Shown one piece after another: positions 1 through 6,445 of a DNA stretch of 8,283 bases; the stretch's first letter is position 1; every line of letters begins with the position of its first letter. The stretch is from NCBI GenBank assembly GCA_029856445.1, contig JAHQWY010000160.1:1-8283 (forward strand), written 5' to 3'. Below the pieces are notes generated by a model. That model was not told the origin of the DNA and did not search any database. It saw nothing but the letters and a program-made list of their open reading frames with translations. The position numbers were made by a program, and so were the translations under genes. The stretch is from Promethearchaeia archaeon (GTDB lineage: Archaea > Asgardarchaeota > Lokiarchaeia > Sigyniarchaeales > SOKP01).

Positions 1-1015
1 AACACATCCAAAATTTATCTTTTTCTAATGCACTCATTACATGAAGCTCACTTTCATGTATAAATGTATTCTGTCCAACGATAGGTTTATTATATGGTAG
101 AGGAACCCCAGAAACTTCTTCAATGTATTTACTCAAATCGTACAATTTTGAAAGATCAATCCCTGTATCTATACCGTATAACATTTCTAAAGTAACAATA
201 ACTTCTTCGAGAGAAGTATTACCAGCCCTGTCTCCGAGTTTATTGACAACCAGATCCATATATGACGCACCTTGTTCAACTGCAGCAACAGTTGAGGCAG
301 TACCTAACCCAAAATCATCATGAACATGAATACCAATTGGAATATTATGAACGATGGTCTTTAACTGCTTTATTAGATAAGAAATTGCAGAAATATTACA
401 AGCTCCAACAGTATCATATAACATTATCATCTTAGCTCCATTATTAATACCTTTCTCAATTGCTTTTGTTAAGATTGATGGTTTAGAACGAGTTGCATCA
501 ACACAGTCCAAAATAGCGTTTGCTCCTAACCTTCTAATTCTACTTAATACAGATGGGATTATTGACACCATTACTTCTGGTGTTATTTTAGTATCACCTG
601 TAAATAATTGGAGTTGCCATTCTGTCAACACAATTCCAAATCCAACATAATCTATTTTTGCTTCTATTGATTTTTCAATTTCTGACGTCCATCTCGAAGC
701 ATTTGAGCTAAGATGTGAATATGTCTTTAATTTGATACCTAATTCTTTAATTTGGTTGGCCAAATCCCATTGATCCTGAACCTGTCCAATATAACCACAA
801 TCTATTTGTTCAATGCCGATATCTTCTAATTTCTCAACAATATTTATTTTTTGGTCTAAGGTATAGTATACCCCAGGAGTTTCTTCTCCTTCTCTTATAG
901 TAGAATCTCTTACATACACTCTTTCAGGAAGATTAAAGGATTTAACCACATCGTCATTATAATTGAGAGGTGAAACCCACCATTTTTTATTAAACCATTT
1001 TGTCTCTTCTTTCAT
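1..1015 (-). CDS. HMGL-family acyl-CoA/2-oxoacid condensing enzyme (isopropylmalate/homocitrate/citramalate synthase-like), partial
   Basis: The first 338 residues are visible; the gene runs off the left edge. It is a TIM-barrel enzyme of the HMGL-like family, which condenses acetyl-CoA with a 2-oxoacid (isopropylmalate, homocitrate, citramalate or Re-citrate synthases) or performs related aldol chemistry. Seen directly: the strand-1 metal/catalytic motif RDSTIREGEETPGV at about 36-49 (Asp37), the metal-binding HVHDD at 230-234, the LGDRAGN loop at 260-266 (Asn266 as the usual metal ligand), and the post-catalytic NKPIVG...HES segment at 309-322. The ATG at 1015 is preceded by a strong AGGAG (1026-1030) with a 10-nt spacer, which fixes the start. 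Before the barrel there is an extra lysine/tryptophan-rich N-terminus of about 30 residues. The region where synthases usually carry a Ser-x-x-His substrate motif reads instead around LTEWQLQLFTG (130-140), so the substrate cannot be named. Family confident, reaction not. Confidence 0.88.
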   Translation of the reverse strand, partial: MKEETKWFNKKWWVSPLNYNDDVVKSFNLPERVYVRDSTIREGEETPGVYYTLDQKINIVEKLEDIGIEQIDCGYIGQVQDQWDLANQIKELGIKLKTYSHLSSNASRWTSEIEKSIEAKIDYVGFGIVLTEWQLQLFTGDTKITPEVMVSIIPSVLSRIRRLGANAILDCVDATRSKPSILTKAIEKGINNGAKMIMLYDTVGACNISAISYLIKQLKTIVHNIPIGIHVHDDFGLGTASTVAAVEQGASYMDLVVNKLGDRAGNTSLEEVIVTLEMLYGIDTGIDLSKLYDLSKYIEEVSGVPLPYNKPIVGQNTFIHESELHVMSALEKDKFWMC

Positions 1016-1025
1016 GATAAACTTA

Positions 1026-1030
1026 CTCCT
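1026..1030 (-). promoter_or_regulatory. Shine-Dalgarno site of the HMGL-family gene
   Basis: AGGAG on the minus strand, 10 nt before the ATG at 1015, within AAGAAGGAGTAAG. It settles the start of the HMGL-family gene and shows that the organism uses leadered, Shine-Dalgarno-dependent initiation. Confidence 0.7.
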
Positions 1031-1109
1031 TCTTATGGTAGACAAATTTATAGATATTATTCAATTCTACAATTTTCCTACCTTTTTTTTTCAAAAAATT
1101 TTATTATTT

Positions 1110-1132
1110 TTACATTACTCCCAATGATGTAA
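1110..1132. repeat. Short inverted repeat in divergent spacer
   Basis: TTACAT (1110-1115) and ATGTAA (1127-1132) form a perfect 6-bp inverted repeat with an 11-bp gap. It lies in the 185-bp spacer between the divergent HMGL-family gene and the VUT transporter. Its position suits an operator for either gene. In DNA this AT-rich, a 6-bp palindrome can easily arise by chance, so the call is weak. The rest of the spacer is AT-rich with long T and A tracts and no other clear element. Confidence 0.25.
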
Positions 1133-1180
1133 TAATTTTTTCTAATTTTTCATTATTAAAGAGTATTAACAAGTAAAATA

Positions 1181-1189
1181 GGAGAAAGG
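1181..1189 (+). promoter_or_regulatory. Purine-rich ribosome-binding region of the VUT transporter
   Basis: GGAGAAAGG upstream of the ATG at 1201. The GGAG core lies 16 nt from the start and AAAGG lies 11 nt away, so the spacing is slightly long. No closer Shine-Dalgarno is present and no better start codon lies nearby. Confidence 0.5.
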
Positions 1190-1200
1190 TTTAAAAAATC

Positions 1201-1980
1201 ATGGAGAGTATTGTATGGTTAATTCTTTTAGTCTGGCTTATAGTAATTTTTGTTTCAACAATTTTCATTAGCCATTATATAAAAATTCAAAAGAGAGAGG
1301 ATGTTGCAATAGCATTCTTTGTGTTGTTTTTGGCAATGTCTCAAATCTTAGCTGCTAAAATTGGAGATTTTAGCATTGGAGATTTTAAAATAAGAGCACC
1401 TGTTGCTGTACTCATATTTCCATTTACATTTCAAATCACAGACATGGTAAATGAAAACTTTGGGCAAAAAGCAACGCATAGGATGATTTTCATCGCTTTT
1501 ATAACTCAAATATTTATGACAATTTTCATCTGGTTTAGTATTGAAATGTCAAGTGCACCTTATTGGGGTTTTGATTGGGGTAGCGATCCAGCTGAAGCTC
1601 AGAAGTGGTGGAGTAATTTTTTGGGGTCAACAGTACGTATAACCGCAGCATCTTGGATTGCATTTATTATTACTGAAAATCTGGATGCTATCTTATTTGC
1701 TAGATTTAAAAAATATACTAAAGATAAAAATCTATGGTTAAGAAATGTGCTGAGTGATGTCCCTACGCTCGCAATAGATAGTCTCATTTTTGTAAGCATT
1801 GCTTTTGGTGGTGTTATGCCCTTTCAAGTTATTAGCTCAATTATTTGGGGACAGATTTTAACGAAATGGTTTTTTGGAGTCATTGATACCCCTTTTATGT
1901 ATCTTTCACGTGGAATTATTAGGGGGAAAATTGACTTTTTTAGCTTTCTGAGAAAGAATTCAATAAATCAAATTGAATAA
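1201..1980 (+). CDS. VUT/YhhQ-family queuosine (archaeosine) precursor transporter
   Basis: A 259-residue integral membrane protein of the VUT (vitamin uptake transporter; YhhQ, formerly DUF165) family. Characterised members import 7-deazaguanine precursors of queuosine; in an archaeon the likely use is archaeosine or queuosine tRNA modification (inference). Seen: about six hydrophobic helices, including a first one at 5-25; the family hallmark FP (73-74) followed by TDMVNENFG (80-88, Asp81, Asn84-Glu85, Gly88); a mid-protein R..AAS segment (146-151); Asp162; and the R...SD...AIDS segment (181-194, Asp193) before a helix ending in AFGG. The N-terminal helix precedes the core and makes the protein longer than a minimal family member. 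The tail after about 240 is polar and presumably cytoplasmic. It is divergent from the HMGL-family gene and convergent with the next gene, so it is probably monocistronic. The family assignment is firm; the substrate is inferred from the family. Confidence 0.87.
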   Translation: MESIVWLILLVWLIVIFVSTIFISHYIKIQKREDVAIAFFVLFLAMSQILAAKIGDFSIGDFKIRAPVAVLIFPFTFQITDMVNENFGQKATHRMIFIAFITQIFMTIFIWFSIEMSSAPYWGFDWGSDPAEAQKWWSNFLGSTVRITAASWIAFIITENLDAILFARFKKYTKDKNLWLRNVLSDVPTLAIDSLIFVSIAFGGVMPFQVISSIIWGQILTKWFFGVIDTPFMYLSRGIIRGKIDFFSFLRKNSINQIE

Positions 1981-1986
1981 AAATAT

Positions 1987-1995
1987 AAAAAAAAA
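1987..1995 (-). terminator. T9 tract ending the secreted-protein gene
   Basis: Nine A's on the plus strand give T9 on the minus strand, 15 nt past the TAA stop of the secreted-protein gene. Oligo-T tracts without hairpins are typical archaeal terminators, and this one sits in the 30-bp convergent gap. Confidence 0.5.
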
Positions 1996-2010
1996 GATAT
2001 TAATTTTAAA

Positions 2011-2832
2011 TTATCGTCGTTTTTTCATAAACACATAAATTAAACTCACTGCAATGCACATTGAAACACTTAATATGATAGGGATCTCAAATCCTGGAAT
2101 TTCTGCTGAGGTTTTGACTTCAACAGAAAATTCATAAATCGTATTTGTTTCATTATCTTCTATTTTATAACCAATCCATGCCCCATAAGTCTCATCATAA
2201 GTCCAAGTCTCTGTACAATCCTCTAAATAAGTAAAAGCCGTTAAAAATATTCCATCTCCATTTTCTGCGCTATGAACTATTTTATTACCTATATTTTGCC
2301 ATTTAGGTTCCCAAACTATTGCTCCTAGATATTGGGCAACGGAAGTTGGTAATTGGGCGAAAAGTGCACCCGCATTATGAAGACTAACGTTCATTGCAAA
2401 CATTGTATTGATTAGATACGTTACGTTAGTTGGATCATATAAAGATACAACAATATCTCCTATGGAATCTGGAGTGTCACTAAAGGCCTCAGTTGTCCAA
2501 TCCCAATTACTGGTATTATATTGCGCTGCTTCGTATACTCCGAAAAAGACTGTATCATAAAGATAACTGGTGTTTACTGCCGTTACAAGAGACTTTTTTC
2601 TTGCACCCTCATTAGCGGCTCCGGTCCCAAAGAGTTCAACAACATCAACCCAATTTACTCCAAACAAATCTTCTAGACTCTGATTATTAACTGTTCTCAC
2701 TTTTAGGATTTTTATATTTCCTGGAGCACCGTGAAAGGTATAAGTACCAACTTGAGGGATGGCTGGAGGGGTGATTGCTAGAGTTATACTGAATACTATT
2801 AAAATAGAGAGTAAAACTTTTGTTTTTTTCAT
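2011..2832 (-). CDS. Secreted, C-terminally anchored surface protein with PGF/Loki-CTERM-like sorting tail, function unknown
   Basis: A 273-residue exported protein that I do not recognise by its core. Seen: a signal peptide (MKKTK, then a hydrophobic stretch to about residue 20, with TPPAIP as the likely cleavage zone); an extracytoplasmic body of about 215 residues rich in Asn, Thr, Trp and Tyr; and a three-part C-terminus of IPGFEI (245-250), one hydrophobic helix (about 251-269) and KKRR (270-273). That layout matches archaeal PGF-CTERM-type tails processed by archaeosortases, and IPGF tails are common on Asgard surface proteins (family knowledge). Six N-glycosylation sequons occur at Asn50, 87, 106, 136, 148 and 227, consistent with a glycosylated cell-surface protein. 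The body has a single Cys (206); another (259) is in the anchor helix. The start has a weak AAGGG 6 nt upstream (2839-2843). The gene converges on the VUT gene and diverges from the hydrolase. It could be an S-layer-associated or ligand-binding protein; there is no basis for a finer call. Confidence 0.8.
   Translation of the reverse strand: MKKTKVLLSILIVFSITLAITPPAIPQVGTYTFHGAPGNIKILKVRTVNNQSLEDLFGVNWVDVVELFGTGAANEGARKKSLVTAVNTSYLYDTVFFGVYEAAQYNTSNWDWTTEAFSDTPDSIGDIVVSLYDPTNVTYLINTMFAMNVSLHNAGALFAQLPTSVAQYLGAIVWEPKWQNIGNKIVHSAENGDGIFLTAFTYLEDCTETWTYDETYGAWIGYKIEDNETNTIYEFSVEVKTSAEIPGFEIPIILSVSMCIAVSLIYVFMKKRR
2020..2025 (+). terminator. T6 tract downstream of the VUT gene
   Basis: Six T's on the plus strand, 40 nt after the VUT stop. 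They lie inside the 3' end of the convergent secreted-protein gene, so transcripts from the two strands probably overlap slightly. A modest candidate. Confidence 0.3.
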
Positions 2833-2894
2833 ATTTAACCCTTATTTAGTTTTTGAATAAGATTTCTGATTGATCTATTATTCACTATTTTTCT

Positions 2895-2907
2895 ATTTAA
2901 ATATTAC
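2895..2907 (-). promoter_or_regulatory. Candidate TATA box of the secreted-protein gene
   Basis: The minus strand reads TAATATTTAAATAG here, about 70 nt before the ATG at 2832. This implies a start site near 2873 and a leader of about 40 nt with AAGGG near its end. The element overlaps the left arm of the inverted repeat at 2901-2934. It is assigned from base pattern and spacing only, in AT-rich DNA. Confidence 0.35.
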
Positions 2908-2934
2908 TAGAATATAAGAATCAATTAGTAATAT
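2901..2934. repeat. Perfect 9-bp inverted repeat in divergent promoter region
   Basis: ATATTACTA (2901-2909) and TAGTAATAT (2926-2934) are exact reverse complements separated by 16 bp. The element lies between the divergent secreted-protein and hydrolase genes and overlaps the candidate TATA box of the former. Arms about 2.5 turns apart could bind a dimeric regulator. A run of T's does not follow, so a terminator is less likely. AT-rich sequence raises the chance of coincidence. Confidence 0.4.
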
Positions 2935-3000
2935 AGTGTTAAAAGCGGGGAAAGATAATTTTACTCACACTCTTCTACATTAATAGTATGGCAAAATCAT

Positions 3001-3013
3001 AAACTTTAATTAA
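3001..3013 (+). promoter_or_regulatory. Candidate TATA box for leaderless hydrolase transcript
   Basis: AAACTTTAATTAA is centred about 29 nt before the ATG at 3036. That is the distance expected if transcription starts at or next to the start codon. Together with the missing Shine-Dalgarno it suggests a leaderless mRNA. The TAATATATAAAA just before the ATG is too close to serve as the TATA box unless initiation lies inside the gene. Confidence 0.3.
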
Positions 3014-3035
3014 CAAAAGACTAATATATAAAAAT

Positions 3036-3815
3036 ATGCCATATCATTCGCCAGAGAAAAACATAGAAATTTATTATGAAATTAGTGGAAACAATAATGG
3101 ACCGAAAATGATTTTGATTCACGGTCTTTTTCTCAATAGTGATTGTTGGAGGTTTCAATTATCCGAATTTGAATCAAATTTCCATATCCTTAGGTTTGAC
3201 CTTAGAGGCCATGGAAGATCTACAAAACCAAAAAAACGCTTTACAATCCGGAATTACGTTGATGATATGTTTTCATTATTACAATATTTAGATTGGAGCA
3301 AAGACTTATACCTAATTGGCCATTCTCTTGGTGGTATGATTGCATTGGTATATGGTATTGAAAATTTATCTAATGTGAAAAAAATGGTTATTGCGGATAG
3401 TTTTTGTTTTATAAGCCAAGAAGCGATAACAGATGTTTTAGGAAGGATTAATAATAGCAAATTAGAAGATTTTGCTAAAGGCATCAGTATTAGAGGTTTA
3501 TCACCATATAATAATGATACAGCTGAGTTTGTAGCAAAAATAGTAACTGATCATATGACTAAGAAAGATTGTCTTCAAGCTACAGCTGCTTCAGCTGGAT
3601 TTAATATTTGTGAGAACCTTGAAACCTTGAAGATCCCGGTACTAGTTTTAGTTGGGAAAAAAGATATAACCACTCCGGTTTGGGCGAGTGAGATGATACA
3701 TGAATGGCTACCACAATCGGAGTTAGTAATTATTCCAGATGCCGGACATTTAACCATATTTGATCATTCTAAAGAATTTAATGATTTAGTCCTAAATTTT
3801 TGGGGAAATCAATGA
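3036..3815 (+). CDS. Alpha/beta hydrolase with complete Ser-Asp-His triad
   Basis: A 259-residue soluble enzyme of the alpha/beta hydrolase fold (AB hydrolase 1 type: esterases, lactonases, thioesterases, C-C hydrolases). Seen in order: a beta-strand start typical of the family; the oxyanion-hole HG (29-30) in MILIHGLFL; DLRGHGRS (55-62); the nucleophile elbow GHSLGG (95-100) with Ser97; a helical cap at about 125-190; the acid Asp210 in LVGKKDITTP; and the catalytic His238 in PDAGHL. All three triad residues are present, so it should be active. The substrate cannot be deduced. Length is normal for the family and there is no signal peptide, so it is cytoplasmic. The ATG at 3036 lacks a Shine-Dalgarno, and an in-frame TAA at 3000-3002 with no other start in between fixes it; the transcript may be leaderless. 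It converges on the KAS III gene with a 26-bp gap and could act on products of that operon, but it is not co-transcribed with it. Confidence 0.88.
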   Translation: MPYHSPEKNIEIYYEISGNNNGPKMILIHGLFLNSDCWRFQLSEFESNFHILRFDLRGHGRSTKPKKRFTIRNYVDDMFSLLQYLDWSKDLYLIGHSLGGMIALVYGIENLSNVKKMVIADSFCFISQEAITDVLGRINNSKLEDFAKGISIRGLSPYNNDTAEFVAKIVTDHMTKKDCLQATAASAGFNICENLETLKIPVLVLVGKKDITTPVWASEMIHEWLPQSELVIIPDAGHLTIFDHSKEFNDLVLNFWGNQ

Positions 3816-3829
3816 AGAACTAAAGGAAT

Positions 3830-3835
3830 AAAAAA
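3830..3835 (-). terminator. T6 tract ending the ligase-KAS III operon
   Basis: The minus strand has T6 (within TATTTTTTATT) starting 7 nt after the TAA stop of the KAS III gene, in the 26-bp convergent gap. It is a candidate archaeal intrinsic terminator for the three-gene operon. A T5 at 3845-3849 could play the same role for the hydrolase. Confidence 0.35.
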
Positions 3836-3841
3836 TACAGA

Positions 3842-4870
3842 TTATTTTTGAAAACCCCATCTAATAACTCCCGCATTCCATGCCCAACCTATTCCTGCTG
3901 ACACAATAACAACTATATCACCATCTCTAATTTTACCATTTTTTATGCCATATTCAATTGAAATTATCCCATCATTTTGCCCATTATGACCAATATCCTC
4001 AAAATATGTAGATTGGGTATATGGGTCAATACCGATTGTTTTTGCTACGTATTCAAATGCACTTCTTTTCATATGAAGAAGCGCTAAATAAGCAATATCC
4101 TTACGTGAATAACCTGATTGTTTTAAGGCATTATCAATAACTTTCACAAAAGAATCCATAGAGTATTTATCTAGTCGTTCTTTTAAACCTTCAGGATCAG
4201 GTACATCCAAATAATTTAATCCTTCCTTAATAGCTCTTTCAGTCATAGGTTGAATTGTACCTCCTGCGGGAATATAAACATCATCAACAAAACGACCATC
4301 TGTAATTGCGGTTATACTTAATATTTCATTTATCTGATAATCAGCTCGAATAATTGCAGCAACTCCGCTGGCTGCTAAGCTAATCATAAATCTGGATCTC
4401 TGATTTTTATAATTTATCAAATCAGAATTTCTATATCCACTCGCAACTAAAATTCTATTGATATTTGGATTTGTTTGGATTAAACTTTTTGCCATTAACA
4501 TCCCTATTAAGAAAGTTCCACATCGTTGATTTAAATCAAATGCCCAAGGTTTTTTGGGACTTCCTAATAATTGCTGTAATTTAATTCCATTCACTACAAG
4601 AGGACGTTCAGCATGAACTTCTCCTGCCCAAATAATAATGTCCAGATCATCAGGAGTAATATTAGCTCTTTTTAAAGCTTCGAAGCTCGCAAAAGCACCC
4701 ATTTGTACTGTATGATCCTTAGGACCTGGTACTGTCTTTGCAATTAATCCAAATTTTTCTTCTATTACTTTTTTTGGAATTCCAGTTTCTTTAGAAATGT
4801 AATCACTTGTATGTCTTTCTTTAGGGAGATATACACCCCATGCTTCTAATCCTACAGGACGATATTTCAC
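3842..4870 (-). CDS. Beta-ketoacyl synthase III (FabH)-like thiolase-fold enzyme
   Basis: A 342-residue thiolase-superfamily protein of the KAS III branch, which transfers an acyl group to an active-site Cys and then condenses it with a second acyl thioester or acceptor. Seen: an N-terminal KYRPVGLEAWGVYLP start; Cys117 in FDLNQRCGTF (the FabH Cys position); His266 in LLHMKRSAF at the FabH catalytic His, but without the usual HQAN; and IGHNGQND (about 294-300), where Asn296 may replace the third catalytic residue. The C-terminus has SAGIGWAWNAGVIRWG. It is longer than FabH (about 320). Start: GTG at 4870 is chosen because AGGTG lies 6 nt upstream; the longer GTG at 4879 abuts the preceding TAG and would lie inside that Shine-Dalgarno. 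It is last in an operon after an acyl-CoA ligase, so it may use acyl-CoA made by that enzyme. It is not a standard HMG-CoA synthase by these motifs. Family firm, substrates unknown. Confidence 0.85.
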   Translation of the reverse strand: MKYRPVGLEAWGVYLPKERHTSDYISKETGIPKKVIEEKFGLIAKTVPGPKDHTVQMGAFASFEALKRANITPDDLDIIIWAGEVHAERPLVVNGIKLQQLLGSPKKPWAFDLNQRCGTFLIGMLMAKSLIQTNPNINRILVASGYRNSDLINYKNQRSRFMISLAASGVAAIIRADYQINEILSITAITDGRFVDDVYIPAGGTIQPMTERAIKEGLNYLDVPDPEGLKERLDKYSMDSFVKVIDNALKQSGYSRKDIAYLALLHMKRSAFEYVAKTIGIDPYTQSTYFEDIGHNGQNDGIISIEYGIKNGKIRDGDIVVIVSAGIGWAWNAGVIRWGFQK

Positions 4871-4876
4871 TATTAA

Positions 4877-4881
4877 CACCT
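4877..4881 (-). promoter_or_regulatory. Shine-Dalgarno of the KAS III gene overlapping the ligase stop codon
   Basis: AGGTG on the minus strand, of which the AG belongs to the ligase's TAG stop (4880-4882). It lies 6 nt before the GTG at 4870. This decides the start and suggests stop-restart translational coupling. Confidence 0.6.
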
Positions 4882-6430
4882 ACTTAAGTTCACGTTTTAA
4901 AATCTTTCCAGATGCACTGATAGGTAAACTGTCTTTTATCTCAAAATACTTTGGAATTTTATAACGGGCTAAATTCTCTTTAAGATAATTTTGAATATCC
5001 TCTATCCTGATTTTTTTTCCTACCTTTAAGGTAATATAAGCTTTTCCAACTTCCCCCCATTTTTCATCTGGAACTCCAATAACAGCAGCTAAATCAATAG
5101 CAGGATGTTTAAACAATAATTCTTCTATTTCTACAGGATATACATTCTCTCCTCCACTAATGTACATTTCTTTTCGACGTCCTACAATATAATAATAGCC
5201 CTCCTCGTCTTGTTTAGCTAAATCACCTGTGTGTACCCAACCATCAAGTTCAATCGTTTTTCTAGTTTCTTCGGGTTCATCCCAATATCCTGAAAATATA
5301 TGGGGGCCTTTTAATAATAATTCTCCAACTTCTCCAGAGGTGACAGTAATATTCGTTTTTGTATTTATAATTTTCATATCACAATGGAATACTGGTAAAC
5401 CAACTGAGGTGGGTTTTTCCTTTATTTTATCTTCGGGCAAATAAAAGTTATTAGGTCCAACTTCTGTTAAACCGTACCCCATCTTGAAAAGTTTACCTCT
5501 ATTCCAATATCTCTCCATAATTGCTACAGGACATGGAGCACCCCCAGAGATAAAAATTTTTACAGATTCAAAATTAGTATTAGAAAAATTTGGGCTGTTA
5601 GCCATCATATGAAACATTGTTGGAACTCCAATTACGATGGTGCAGTTTTTTTCTTCAATAATCCTCAAAGTTTCTTCAGGATTGAAATCTCCCATTAAAA
5701 TAGTCATTGCTCCTATATGGTAAAAAGGAACTAATAAGACATTCCAACCTCCTGTGTGAAATAATGGAAACAAAAGTGGTTGAACATCCTCTGAATTTAG
5801 ATGCCATGAGAGAATGGTATTAAAGGAGTTCCAAAAAATAAGTCTATGAGAAAGAACCGCGCCTTTAGGCAGTCCAGTTGTTCCTCCCGTAAATAAAATA
5901 AGATGAGGATCTTCAAAATTGATAATTGGTTTATCAATTTCGGACTTAGAAGCTTTAGTCATTAAGTGTTGAAGTGCTGGATCATTCTGTATTGATTTTC
6001 CTCCCACAACAATATTTTTTGATATTAAATCTTTACTTTTTATCTCTTTTGCTTGAGATTCTAACTTCGAATCATAAAATAAGATTGAAGGTTTTGTTTT
6101 TATAATAAGATATTGTAATTCTTGGATAGTCAACCTCACATTAAAAGGAACTAAGATTGCTCCGATTTTACCAGTTGCTAAAAAAAGATCTAAACACTCA
6201 ATACGATTTGTTGAGAACAAAGCTACACGGTCTCCCTTAGATACCCCATGATCTAATAATATCCGAGCTAGTTTATTAGCTCTAAAATTAAGTTCCTTAT
6301 ATGTATATTCTTTTTTTTCTATATTATCAAAAATAGCTATACGATTAGGGGTTATCATTGCACGGCGATAAGACCAATCTCCGACCCAAGAATAATCATC
6401 TGGTAAGATTATATCATCTGCCTTAACCAT
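4880..6430 (-). CDS. Fatty-acid/medium-chain acyl-CoA ligase (ANL superfamily, FadD-like)
   Basis: A 516-residue adenylate-forming enzyme that should activate a carboxylic acid with ATP to an acyl-adenylate and transfer it to CoA. Seen: the phosphate-binding A3 motif LFTGGTTGLPKG at about 179-190, with the TGG variant typical of fatty acyl ligases such as FadD; FHTGGWN at about 224-230; SGGAP (295-299); the A5 motif GYGLTE (318-323); A7 GWVHTGDL with Asp403; the hinge/A8 region GRRKEMYISGGENVYP (417-432); and the A10 catalytic Lys509 in SASGK. All catalytic motifs are intact and the length is usual. Start: ATG at 6430 is preferred because AGGTGA lies 9 nt upstream; a TTG at 6439 would directly abut that site. 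It follows the WP-repeat membrane protein and precedes the KAS III gene, consistent with an acyl-activation plus condensation module. Acid chain length cannot be read from the sequence; OleC-type beta-lactone synthetase is a less likely alternative. Confidence 0.92.
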   Translation of the reverse strand: MVKADDIILPDDYSWVGDWSYRRAMITPNRIAIFDNIEKKEYTYKELNFRANKLARILLDHGVSKGDRVALFSTNRIECLDLFLATGKIGAILVPFNVRLTIQELQYLIIKTKPSILFYDSKLESQAKEIKSKDLISKNIVVGGKSIQNDPALQHLMTKASKSEIDKPIINFEDPHLILFTGGTTGLPKGAVLSHRLIFWNSFNTILSWHLNSEDVQPLLFPLFHTGGWNVLLVPFYHIGAMTILMGDFNPEETLRIIEEKNCTIVIGVPTMFHMMANSPNFSNTNFESVKIFISGGAPCPVAIMERYWNRGKLFKMGYGLTEVGPNNFYLPEDKIKEKPTSVGLPVFHCDMKIINTKTNITVTSGEVGELLLKGPHIFSGYWDEPEETRKTIELDGWVHTGDLAKQDEEGYYYIVGRRKEMYISGGENVYPVEIEELLFKHPAIDLAAVIGVPDEKWGEVGKAYITLKVGKKIRIEDIQNYLKENLARYKIPKYFEIKDSLPISASGKILKRELK

Positions 6431-6439
6431 TAAATTCAA

Positions 6440-6445
6440 TCACCT
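6440..6445 (-). promoter_or_regulatory. Shine-Dalgarno of the ligase gene overlapping the membrane-protein stop codon
   Basis: AGGTGA on the minus strand shares its AG with the TAG stop (6444-6446) of the membrane-protein gene and stands 9 nt before the ATG at 6430. It decides against the TTG at 6439 and repeats the TAGGTG arrangement of the next junction. Confidence 0.6.

Noticed and set aside
123..323. A 66-residue plus-strand reading frame
   Set aside because: It lies antisense to the HMGL-family gene, whose conserved metal motifs prove the minus strand is coding.
2833..3035. A possible small RNA or tRNA in the spacer
   Set aside because: No cloverleaf, T-loop consensus or GC-rich stem is present. 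The only stable pairing is the AT-only 9-bp inverted repeat, better read as a protein-binding site.
3842..4870. HMG-CoA synthase of the mevalonate pathway
   Set aside because: The Asn/His motifs (GHNGQND, HMKRSAF) do not match HMG-CoA synthase signatures, and no acetyl-CoA thiolase or OB-fold partner gene is adjacent.
3036..6430. A true OleABC olefin/beta-lactone cluster
   Set aside because: The hydrolase has a Ser nucleophile (GHSLGG), while OleB uses Asp; there is no OleD reductase; the hydrolase is on the other strand; and the ligase is FadD-like. Kept only as an analogy.
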